Source: Cellvibrionales bacterium UBA5860 (GTDB taxonomy: Bacteria > Pseudomonadota > Gammaproteobacteria > Pseudomonadales > Porticoccaceae). From it: a stretch of 7,930 nt of DNA. The stretch is from positions 25,376 through 33,305 of the forward strand of contig DJFY01000068.1 in NCBI GenBank assembly GCA_002431545.1. Reading direction: 5' to 3'. The translations under genes were made by a program, and so were the position numbers. Below, one piece after another: positions 1 to 4,889 of this stretch. Every line of letters begins with the position of its first letter. The stretch's first letter is position 1. Below the pieces are notes generated by a model, which searched no databases, was not told the DNA's origin, and worked only from the letters and a program-made list of their open reading frames with translations.

Positions 1-9
1 TAAGCCACG

Positions 10-51
10 TAAGCCACGCGACTCAACAAGTAAGTCATGTGGCACAACAAG
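10..51. repeat. 21-nt imperfect tandem repeat upstream of the SDR gene
   Basis: Two adjacent 21-nt units, 10-30 and 31-51, match at 16 of 21 positions; both begin with TAAG and end with CAACAAG. The first nine bases of the unit (TAAGCCACG) also occur at 1-9, so a third, truncated copy may abut the array. The array ends nine bases before the ribosome binding site of the SDR gene, so it lies in its leader or promoter region. No function can be assigned. The window starts here, so more units may lie to the left. Confidence 0.6.
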
Positions 52-70
52 CTCTTTTTGAGGACACACC

Positions 71-823
71 ATGAAACTTGAAGGCGTAGCAGCATTCCTC
101 ACCGGCGGGGCTTCCGGCCTGGGCGCAGCCAGCGCCCGGGTACTGGCGGAGTCGGGCGCCAGCGTCGCCCTGCTCGATCGCAACATGACTCTGGCTGAAT
201 CACTGGCCAAAGAACTGGGTGGTGTTGCTATCGAGTGCGATGTTGCCGACCACGACTCGCTGTCGCGCGCGGTGGCCCAGGCCTGCGAGGCTATCGGGCC
301 GCCGCGTATCGCCGTCAATTTTGCCGGCATCGACGTCAGCCGCAAAATCGCCAGCCGCTCGCAAGGCCCCCATCCTATCGAATCCATGCAGCGGGAAATC
401 GATATCAACGTTATCGGCACCCTGGACGGTTGCGCCCTGTTTGCCGAACGCATGCTCGATCTGGAACCCTTCGAAGACGGCGAGCGCGGTGTATTGATCA
501 ATATCGCTTCCGGGGCAGCCTTTAACGGGCCTCCTGGACAAAGCGTGTATGCCGCTTCGAAAAGAGCCGTGGCCGGCGCCACCCTGCCCATGGCACGCGA
601 CCTGGCGCCCTACGGCATTCGCGTCATGACTATCGCACCGGGGTTTTTTCGCACACCACTAGCCGAAACCGTCGACAAAAAACACACGGACAAACTGATT
701 TCCATGGTGCCCTTCCCCAAACGCTGGGGCGATCCGCGGGAAATCGGAGAACTGGTCAAGCACATCTGCCTGAATCGCATGCTCAACGGCGAGACGATCC
801 AGATCGACGGCGCCATGCGCTAG
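71..823 (+). CDS. SDR family dehydrogenase, 3-hydroxyacyl-CoA dehydrogenase type 2 (HSD10)-like
   Basis: This is a 250-residue classical short-chain dehydrogenase/reductase. Visible motifs are the Rossmann glycine motif TGGASGLG (residues 11-18), an acidic D36 at the end of beta-2 that favours NAD(H) over NADP(H), D57-V58, N113 of the catalytic tetrad, catalytic S147, and YAASK with Y160 and K164. The usual NNAG motif reads NFAG (83-86). The C-terminal half (MARDLAPYGIRVMTIAPG, then VPFPKRWGDP and LNGETIQIDGAMR) closely resembles mitochondrial HSD10, which oxidises 3-hydroxyacyl-CoA, including 2-methyl-branched and steroid substrates. The length is normal and there is no signal peptide, so it should be cytosolic. 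GAGGA at 60-64 lies six bases before the ATG and supports the start. With the downstream racemase it suggests branched-chain or sterol side-chain beta-oxidation; the exact substrate is an inference. A generic SDR with another alcohol substrate remains possible. Confidence 0.9.
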   Translation: MKLEGVAAFLTGGASGLGAASARVLAESGASVALLDRNMTLAESLAKELGGVAIECDVADHDSLSRAVAQACEAIGPPRIAVNFAGIDVSRKIASRSQGPHPIESMQREIDINVIGTLDGCALFAERMLDLEPFEDGERGVLINIASGAAFNGPPGQSVYAASKRAVAGATLPMARDLAPYGIRVMTIAPGFFRTPLAETVDKKHTDKLISMVPFPKRWGDPREIGELVKHICLNRMLNGETIQIDGAMR

Positions 824-1036
824 CGGCCTCAGCCCGTATTTTCCGGCGAATAAATCGAGGTTAAAAATAATATCCTCCCTGTTAAACACCTGGCAAACAG
901 GGACGTCTAATCACCAGAGGCCGCTGTGCAAAGAAGGCCCTGCTCGAAGAGACTCTCCAACTGGGCGGACCCCTCAATCGAGAGCACCTCTAACCGGGAC
1001 ATTCCCACGAAAATAACAGGGTCAGGAGATCCGTTG
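824..1036. other. Intergenic region with nested inverted repeats
   Basis: This 213-nt gap has no convincing gene. An outer perfect 9-bp inverted repeat (AGCGGCCTC at 822-830, GAGGCCGCT at 917-925) encloses an inner perfect 8-bp hairpin (TCCCTGTT at 876-883, AACAGGGA at 896-903, 12-nt loop). No T-run follows either, so neither looks like a standard intrinsic terminator. An AT-rich patch at 861-873 contains AATAAT (866-871), a fair -10 element, but I find no matching -35. The gap is long enough for hspQ to have its own promoter. Confidence 0.5.
1024..1028 (+). promoter_or_regulatory. Ribosome binding site fixing the hspQ start
   Basis: AGGAG sits eight bases before the ATG at 1037. The same frame is open upstream to a GTG at 926, but that extension has no comparable site and no resemblance to HspQ, so 1037 is preferred. 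Confidence 0.75.
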
Positions 1037-1375
1037 ATGACAGAAGCCATTAACAGAAAAGCAAAGTACGAAATCGGCCGTGTGGTGAAGCACCGGTTGT
1101 TCCCTTTTCGCGGCGTGATCTTCGATGTCGATCCGACATTTAACAACACCGAAGAATGGTGGAATGCTATTCCTGAACACATTCGCCCACGCAAAGACCA
1201 GCCCTTTTATCACTTGCTGGCCGAAAATGACGAAACGACCTACGTGGCCTATGTTTCGGAGCAAAACCTGCTGCCGGATGACAGTAAAAAACCGGTAGAA
1301 CACCCCCAGGTGAAGGACCTGTTCGACGACTTCGACGGCACCCACTATCGCCTGAAAAGCCATCGCAAACATTAG
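1037..1375 (+). CDS. hspQ: Heat shock protein HspQ (YccV-like, hemimethylated-DNA-binding domain family)
   Basis: This is a 112-residue small soluble protein, close to the roughly 105 residues of E. coli HspQ. The YccV-like domain covers about residues 9-100: KYEIGRVVKHRLFPFRGVIFDVDP at the start, then the PFYHLLAEND segment (56-65), YVAYVSEQNLLPDD (69-82) and HPQVKDLFDDF (89-99), all hallmarks of the family. HspQ is known in enterobacteria as a heat-inducible protein that promotes degradation of a mutant DnaA and acts as a specificity-enhancing factor for the Lon protease; whether it does so here is inference. A tryptophan-rich insertion (NNTEEWWNAIPEHIRPRKDQ, 36-55) is of the kind seen in the longer non-enterobacterial forms. 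No clear sigma-32 promoter was found upstream. It lies between two acyl-CoA metabolism genes with which it shares no obvious function. Confidence 0.93.
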   Translation: MTEAINRKAKYEIGRVVKHRLFPFRGVIFDVDPTFNNTEEWWNAIPEHIRPRKDQPFYHLLAENDETTYVAYVSEQNLLPDDSKKPVEHPQVKDLFDDFDGTHYRLKSHRKH

Positions 1376-1394
1376 CGCAGAATGTAAGCAAACC

Positions 1395-1423
1395 GTGACC
1401 CGATATAAATCAGGCACTATCCT
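1395..1423 (+). promoter_or_regulatory. Possible sigma-70 promoter for the racemase gene
   Basis: GTGACC (1395-1400; four of six matches to TTGACA) is separated by 17 nt from TATCCT (1418-1423; four of six matches to TATAAT). It lies in the 77-nt gap between hspQ and the racemase and would give a leader of about 23 nt. The match is only moderate; the gene could also be read through from hspQ, since I see no terminator between them. Confidence 0.35.
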
Positions 1424-1452
1424 GTTACACAAAGCCAACAGGGGAGCAAAGC

Positions 1453-2604
1453 ATGGGACCACTTGAAGGACTGCGCATCGTCGAACTCCAGGGCATTGGC
1501 CCGGGCCCTTTTTGCGCCATGATGCTCGCCGACCTTGGGGCCGAAGTCATTCGTATCGACCGCACAGGCGCTGCCGGTGGCCTACCCCGCGAGGAGCGCT
1601 ACGACCTGCTGGCACGTGGCCGCCGCTCAATTCGCCTCGACCTGAAACACCCGCAGGGGCGCGAGCTCCTGCTCGATCTGGTGGCAAATTCCGATGGCCT
1701 GATCGAAGGCTTTCGACCCGGTGTGATCGAACGCCTCGGCATTGGCCCGGACGTCCTACTGGAAAAAAATCCCGCCATTGTCGTTGGCCGTATGACCGGC
1801 TGGGGACAGGAAGGCCCCATGTCGCACATCGCTGGCCACGATATCAACTACATAGCGCTTTCGGGCGCACTGTTCAATATCGGGCGTCCTGAAGCGCCAC
1901 CGCCACCTCCGCTCAATCTGGTTGGCGACTTTGGCGGCGGCGGTATGCTGCTCGCTTTCGGTATGGTTAGTGCCATCCTCAAAGCCAAGCTCAGCGGCCA
2001 GGGACAGGTCGTCGACGCCGCCATGGTCGATGGCGCAGCGATTCTGAGCACATCTTTCTTTGGGCAACTTGCCCAAGGCAAGTTACGGGAAGGGCGCGGG
2101 AATCACCCTCTCAATGGCGCCTGTCATTACTACGACGCTTACGAATGCGCCGATGGCGAATACATTTCCATCGCGTCGGTCGAACCCCAATTCTATGCCG
2201 AATTAAAGCAACGCCTGGAGCTGGACGACGATGAGTTCGGCGTCCAGATGGACCCCAAAAGCTGGCCCCAGCAAAAAGCCAGACTAACCGAAATATTCCT
2301 CGGCAAAACCCGCGATGAATGGTGTGAGTTGCTGCAGGACAGCGATATTTGTTTTGCGCCGGTTCTGCGTTTTGCCGAGGCACTCGAGCACCCGCACAAC
2401 GTTGCACGTCGATCCTTCGTTGAAGTCGATGGCATACCACAACCTGCGCCGGCACCGCGTTTCAGCGCCGACACCTGTGAAATAGCCCACCCCCCTGCGC
2501 AACGGGGTGAACACACGGACGAATTACTCAGCGAGTGGGGGTACAGCGCCAAAGAGATCGCCAGTTTTCACGACAACGGCGTGGTAAAAGGCGCAGGTAA
2601 ATAA
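1453..2604 (+). CDS. CaiB/BaiF CoA-transferase family protein, alpha-methylacyl-CoA racemase (AMACR/MCR-type)
   Basis: This is a 383-residue class III CoA-transferase-fold protein of normal length for AMACR. The N-terminus (MGPLEGLRIVELQGIGPGPF, then MLADLGAEVIRIDR) is the family CoA-binding Rossmann-like start. Catalytic residues of the Mycobacterium tuberculosis enzyme MCR (His126, Asp156, Glu241) align with H129 (AGHDINY), D159 (VGDFGGGG) and E244 (ASVEPQF), each shifted by the same three residues. That constant offset strongly supports racemase rather than CoA-transferase activity. The enzyme interconverts (2R)- and (2S)-methylacyl-CoA esters so that branched-chain fatty acids or sterol side chains can enter beta-oxidation. 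GGGGAG at 1441-1446 lies six bases before the ATG. An intrinsic terminator overlaps the stop codon, so this is the last gene of its transcript. No signal peptide; cytosolic. Confidence 0.92.
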   Translation: MGPLEGLRIVELQGIGPGPFCAMMLADLGAEVIRIDRTGAAGGLPREERYDLLARGRRSIRLDLKHPQGRELLLDLVANSDGLIEGFRPGVIERLGIGPDVLLEKNPAIVVGRMTGWGQEGPMSHIAGHDINYIALSGALFNIGRPEAPPPPPLNLVGDFGGGGMLLAFGMVSAILKAKLSGQGQVVDAAMVDGAAILSTSFFGQLAQGKLREGRGNHPLNGACHYYDAYECADGEYISIASVEPQFYAELKQRLELDDDEFGVQMDPKSWPQQKARLTEIFLGKTRDEWCELLQDSDICFAPVLRFAEALEHPHNVARRSFVEVDGIPQPAPAPRFSADTCEIAHPPAQRGEHTDELLSEWGYSAKEIASFHDNGVVKGAGK

Positions 2605-2615
2605 CGCGCCTTTTT
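2586..2615 (+). terminator. Intrinsic terminator overlapping the racemase stop codon
   Basis: A perfect 9-bp stem (AAAAGGCGC at 2586-2594, GCGCCTTTT at 2606-2614) encloses an 11-nt loop and runs into TTTTT (2611-2615). The stop codon TAA (2602-2604) sits in the loop. The A-run on the 5' side would become a T-run on the minus strand, so it may also stop transcripts arriving from the converging thiolase/SnoaL genes. Confidence 0.85.
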
Positions 2616-2695
2616 AAGAGCAGCCGTTATAGTCCCGATACGGAAAGCCGTTTTATTCCACTTTCCTGAGCACACACTGAACAGATTAACCAGTA

Positions 2696-2741
2696 ACGCT
2701 CCCCGAGCGTCTTGCAAAGTCCGCCACCGTGACGGCAAGAC
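2696..2741. repeat. Two adjoining hairpins in the convergent intergenic region
   Basis: ACGCTC (2696-2701) pairs with GAGCGT (2705-2710) over a CCC loop, and GTCTTGC (2709-2715) pairs with GCAAGAC (2735-2741) over a 19-nt loop that itself contains CCGT-G-ACGG. The two stems share bases 2709-2710, so they would partly compete. Neither is followed by a T-run on either strand. They lie between two converging genes and could slow polymerase or stabilise 3' ends, but no function is shown. Confidence 0.4.
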
Positions 2742-2808
2742 CAGCCCACGACGATGCCGGGCGACCCGCCACCGGTCAATAACCAGCAAATTAATGTAAC
2801 TATAGGGC

Positions 2809-3243
2809 TCAAGCCGCCCAGCCCTCGGCTAGCGGTACCCAGTGGTAGAGATTGAAATCGCGCCGGACAAACTTCCACTCCCCACCGACCCTGCGATAGA
2901 TATCATCGTAGTGCCCACAGGCGGTCACCGCCTTGCCATCGTCGACCAGGCGAATTTCCACCGCGCACTGACCCGTGGCCTTGTCGCCGTCCACCTGGAT
3001 AACATGATTCTGGATAAAGGGTTTTGGCGTCACGTCCTCGATTTTTTGCGTATAAAGTTCGGTCAGTTGCTCGCGCCCCTCGAAACACATCTGCGGCGGC
3101 ATATTGAATACGCCATCCTCTGTAAACATATTGATGAGCGCTTGCGAATCCTGCGCGACGACCGCGAAACAATACTTCGCAGTGAGCTCCCGAATCGCAT
3201 CTTTGTCTTCGAGTATTTGCAGGCGTTGTTCTGATGTGGCCAC
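2809..3243 (-). CDS. NTF2-like / SnoaL-like domain protein
   Basis: This is a 144-residue protein made of one cone-shaped alpha+beta NTF2-fold domain of the SnoaL-like type. The family pattern is clear: EDKDAIRELTAKYCFAVVAQD (helical N-terminus, residues 12-32), FTEDGVF (40-46), FEGREQL (54-60), a QNHVIQVDGDKATG strand pair (78-91), GHYDDIYRRVGGEWKFVRRDF (110-130). The fold is used by polyketide cyclases, ketosteroid isomerase-like enzymes, dehydratases and non-catalytic partners; this sequence alone does not say which. D32, D43 and H80 face the usual pocket region in relatives, but I cannot assign catalysis. Translation starts at GTG (3243-3241), supported by AGGAG eight bases upstream. It follows the thiolase by 79 nt on the same strand with no terminator between, so co-transcription and a shared pathway (lipid or steroid acyl-CoA breakdown) are likely. 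Confidence 0.85.
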   Translation of the reverse strand: MATSEQRLQILEDKDAIRELTAKYCFAVVAQDSQALINMFTEDGVFNMPPQMCFEGREQLTELYTQKIEDVTPKPFIQNHVIQVDGDKATGQCAVEIRLVDDGKAVTACGHYDDIYRRVGGEWKFVRRDFNLYHWVPLAEGWAA

Positions 3244-3251
3244 TGGCTAGT

Positions 3252-3256
3252 CTCCT
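3252..3256 (-). promoter_or_regulatory. Ribosome binding site for the GTG start of the SnoaL-like gene
   Basis: On the minus strand AGGAG (3256-3252) is followed after eight bases by GTG (3243-3241). No ATG is nearby in frame ahead of the conserved N-terminal helix, so the GTG start is well supported. Confidence 0.7.
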
Positions 3257-3322
3257 GGTGTAGTTGAGTTGAGTAACGCTGTAATTTAAATACGCGGGCG
3301 AGCCGGCTCCGGCAAATCGGGC

Positions 3323-4516
3323 CTAGCGAGTAAGGATACTCAGCGTCGTCACCGCCGTGTCGTCCTCAATCCAGCCACCGCCATTCTGCGCCAGCCCGAC
3401 TCGGGCGCCCTCTACCTGGCGTTCGCCGCAGCGCCCCCGCAATTGATCGGCGATCTCGACAATTTGCGCGCAGCCGGTAGCGCCCACTGGATGGCCCTTC
3501 GCCACCAGGCCGCCGCTGGTGTTGACCGGCACACGCCCGCCAAGCGTCATTTCGCCTTCGCGAATCATTTTTACGCCGTCTCCCGGCGGACACAGACCCA
3601 GTTCCTCCACATAGATCAATTCCGCCGGGGACGCCGCGTCGTGCAATTCGACCACATCGATATCCTCGGGACTGATCCCGGCCGCGTTATAGGCTTTGTC
3701 GCTGGCCCGGGCGTTACAGTTGGGGCCGCCCGGCATGCCGGATACGAGGGTAATTGTCTCCACCGTCACGGCGTCGCAGCCGCGCTTGCGGGCGAAGTCT
3801 TCCGAGCAGAACACCAGGACCGCCGCGCCGTCGCCGATAGGCGAACACATGGCAAGCCTCAGCGGGTCGATGATTGTTCTGCTGGCGAGAATCTCTTCGG
3901 CCGACAGCGGATTTTGAAACTGGGCCTTGGGGTTCATCGAGCCGAATTTGTGGGCCTTGGCGGCAACCAGGGCAAAATCTTCGGCCGTGGCTCCGGTCTG
4001 CTCCATGTATTTGCGCGCTTTGCCCGCGTATATATCCATAAAACCGGAGCGACCGGGCGCACTGCCTGCCTCCAGTGGATCGTCCGAGCCGGTCTCGGCC
4101 TTGATCTGTTCCAGATCCATCGCAGCGATCAGCGCCTTGAATGGCACGGTTTTATCGGCGTGGGTCATTTTCTCGGCACCGACGGCGATGGCAACTTCCG
4201 ACTGACCGGAGGCCACCGACAGCCACGCCAAATGGGCGGCCGTCGAGGCCGAGGCGCAGGCATTCTCCACATTGATAATGGGCTTGCCCATCAACCCCGT
4301 TTCCCGCAGCGCCACCTGACCAGGAATCATCTCCTGACCAGTGAGCAGGCCTGCCGCGGCGTTGCCAAAAAAGACGCTATCGACCTCCTCGGCCGTAATA
4401 CCCGCATCAGTCAACGCCTGACTCAATGCCTCACTAGTCAAACTGCGAATAGTGGCGTCGAGATATTTGCCAAAGTGGGTCATGCCGGTGCCGGCTATTT
4501 TTACTGTTCTCATCAT
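3323..4516 (-). CDS. Thiolase family protein, SCP-x (sterol carrier protein) thiolase type
   Basis: This is a 397-residue two-lobed thiolase-fold enzyme. The N-terminal lobe has the acyl-accepting cysteine C87 in NVENACASAS (82-91). The C-terminal lobe has HD at 292-293 in VVELHDAASPAEL, the SCP-x replacement for the NEAF motif, and the GHPVGATG motif (341-348, H342). Such enzymes cleave 3-ketoacyl-CoA, often with branched or sterol-derived chains, releasing acetyl- or propionyl-CoA. The second catalytic cysteine is not found: position 294, Cys in mammalian SCP-x (HDCF), is Ala, and the C-terminal CxG of classical thiolases reads NGGG (378-381). No SCP2 lipid-transfer domain is fused. The start could be the ATG at 4516 or the adjacent in-frame one at 4513; GGGGG at 4523-4519 is better spaced for 4513 (five bases, not two). 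Substrate is inferred from the family and neighbours. A non-cleaving or aldolase-like role cannot be excluded. Confidence 0.88.
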   Translation of the reverse strand: MMRTVKIAGTGMTHFGKYLDATIRSLTSEALSQALTDAGITAEEVDSVFFGNAAAGLLTGQEMIPGQVALRETGLMGKPIINVENACASASTAAHLAWLSVASGQSEVAIAVGAEKMTHADKTVPFKALIAAMDLEQIKAETGSDDPLEAGSAPGRSGFMDIYAGKARKYMEQTGATAEDFALVAAKAHKFGSMNPKAQFQNPLSAEEILASRTIIDPLRLAMCSPIGDGAAVLVFCSEDFARKRGCDAVTVETITLVSGMPGGPNCNARASDKAYNAAGISPEDIDVVELHDAASPAELIYVEELGLCPPGDGVKMIREGEMTLGGRVPVNTSGGLVAKGHPVGATGCAQIVEIADQLRGRCGERQVEGARVGLAQNGGGWIEDDTAVTTLSILTR

Positions 4517-4555
4517 TACCCCCGTGTTTTACCCCTGCCATCACGCTCTGCTTTG

Positions 4556-4583
4556 ATTATGGCCCATCACAACGGCAAGTCCA
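4556..4583 (-). promoter_or_regulatory. Possible sigma-70 promoter for the thiolase operon
   Basis: On the minus strand, TGGACT (4583-4578; four of six matches to TTGACA) is followed after 16 nt by CATAAT (4561-4556; five of six matches to TATAAT). Transcription would start near 4549, giving a leader of about 33 nt to the thiolase ATG. The -10 is good, the -35 only fair. Confidence 0.4.
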
Positions 4584-4605
4584 GCCGAACTTGAGCGACG
4601 CCAGG

Positions 4606-4677
4606 CGCCCGCCCTCGACTCGCACACCACCACTGGCGGGCCACTACCTTCGATCCTTTAACAGTCGAGCCCGGGCG
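4606..4677. repeat. Long imperfect inverted repeat (13 of 15 pairs) around a 42-nt centre
   Basis: CGCCCGCCCTCGACT (4606-4620) pairs with AGTCGAGCCCGGGCG (4663-4677): seven inner and six outer base pairs, separated by a CC/CC mismatch. The centre (4621-4662) contains GGCGGGC (4635-4641), which could instead pair with GCCCGCC (4607-4613), so two alternative folds exist. It lies between the two divergent candidate promoters, outside both. It may be a structured RNA, a paired operator, or chance. Confidence 0.5.
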
Positions 4678-4775
4678 TAGGATAGCGCGGCGAAAGAGCG
4701 CCGACGCGATAAAAAAACACGATTTAAAAGGGACCACACATTTACCTGCTAAAGCTCCGGGAGGCCGCCAATAAT

Positions 4776-4795
4776 TCGAACCGCCACCGGTTCGA
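4776..4795. promoter_or_regulatory. 20-bp palindrome, candidate regulator-binding site
   Basis: TCGAACCG (4776-4783) and CGGTTCGA (4788-4795) form perfect 8-bp half-sites around CCAC. Size and symmetry suit a dimeric repressor or activator such as a TetR-family protein. It ends 31 bases upstream of the -35 element of the protease promoter. Which protein binds, if any, is unknown; no regulator gene lies in the window. Confidence 0.4.
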
Positions 4796-4826
4796 CCGCG
4801 GTAACTCCGTAGACACGACAACGATT

Positions 4827-4855
4827 GTGACACTGGGGTCCAGCAAGAGTAAAAT
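4827..4855 (+). promoter_or_regulatory. Sigma-70-type promoter for the M16C protease gene
   Basis: GTGACA (4827-4832; five of six matches to TTGACA) is separated by exactly 17 nt from TAAAAT (4850-4855; five of six matches to TATAAT). Transcription would start near 4862 and give a leader of about 28 nt to the ATG at 4890. This is the best promoter match in the window. Confidence 0.65.
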
Positions 4856-4876
4856 CCAAAGTGTTTCCGACGATGC

Positions 4877-4882
4877 AAGGAA
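4877..4882 (+). promoter_or_regulatory. Ribosome binding site fixing the protease start
   Basis: AAGGAA lies seven bases before the ATG at 4890. The longer alternative from GTG at 4827 has no good site and overlaps the -35 element, so 4890 is chosen. Confidence 0.7.
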
Positions 4883-4889
4883 TGGCGAT

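Larger units (their letters stand above)
4517..4889. other. Divergent intergenic region with three inverted-repeat elements
   Basis: This 373-nt stretch separates the thiolase (leftward) from the protease (rightward). It has no supported gene; reading frames across it have no recognisable protein features. It holds a candidate promoter for each direction (listed separately), a long imperfect inverted repeat at 4606-4677, a GC-rich hairpin at 4685-4707 (GCGCGGCG against CGCCG-A-CGC with one bulged A, loop AAAGAG) followed by A7 at 4711-4717, and a 20-bp palindrome at 4776-4795. No T-run follows any of them on the strand where it would be needed for an intrinsic terminator. Confidence 0.65.

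Noticed and set aside
943..978. Possible sigma-32 heat-shock promoter before hspQ (CTCGAAG ... CCCCTCAAT)
   Set aside because: The boxes are imperfect and 20 nt apart, too long for the usual sigma-32 spacing.
926..1036. 37-residue N-terminal extension of hspQ from an upstream GTG
   Set aside because: The extension does not resemble the family, and the ATG at 1037 has a well-spaced AGGAG; the total length of 112 residues also fits HspQ better.
1498..1513. GC palindrome followed by a T-run inside the racemase gene, terminator-like
   Set aside because: GGCCCGGGCC leaves at most a 2-nt loop, so it cannot form a stable hairpin, and the coding frame is uninterrupted and conserved here.
3443..4594. 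Long open frame on the plus strand opposite the thiolase (383 codons)
   Set aside because: It is antisense to a gene with clear thiolase motifs, and its His/Gly/Arg-rich translation resembles no family. It is open because of the GC-rich codon pattern of the real gene.
4685..4717. GC-rich hairpin next to a homopolymer run, possible terminator
   Set aside because: The run is A7 on the 3' side of the plus strand; on the minus strand the T-run comes before the hairpin, so neither direction gives a terminator.
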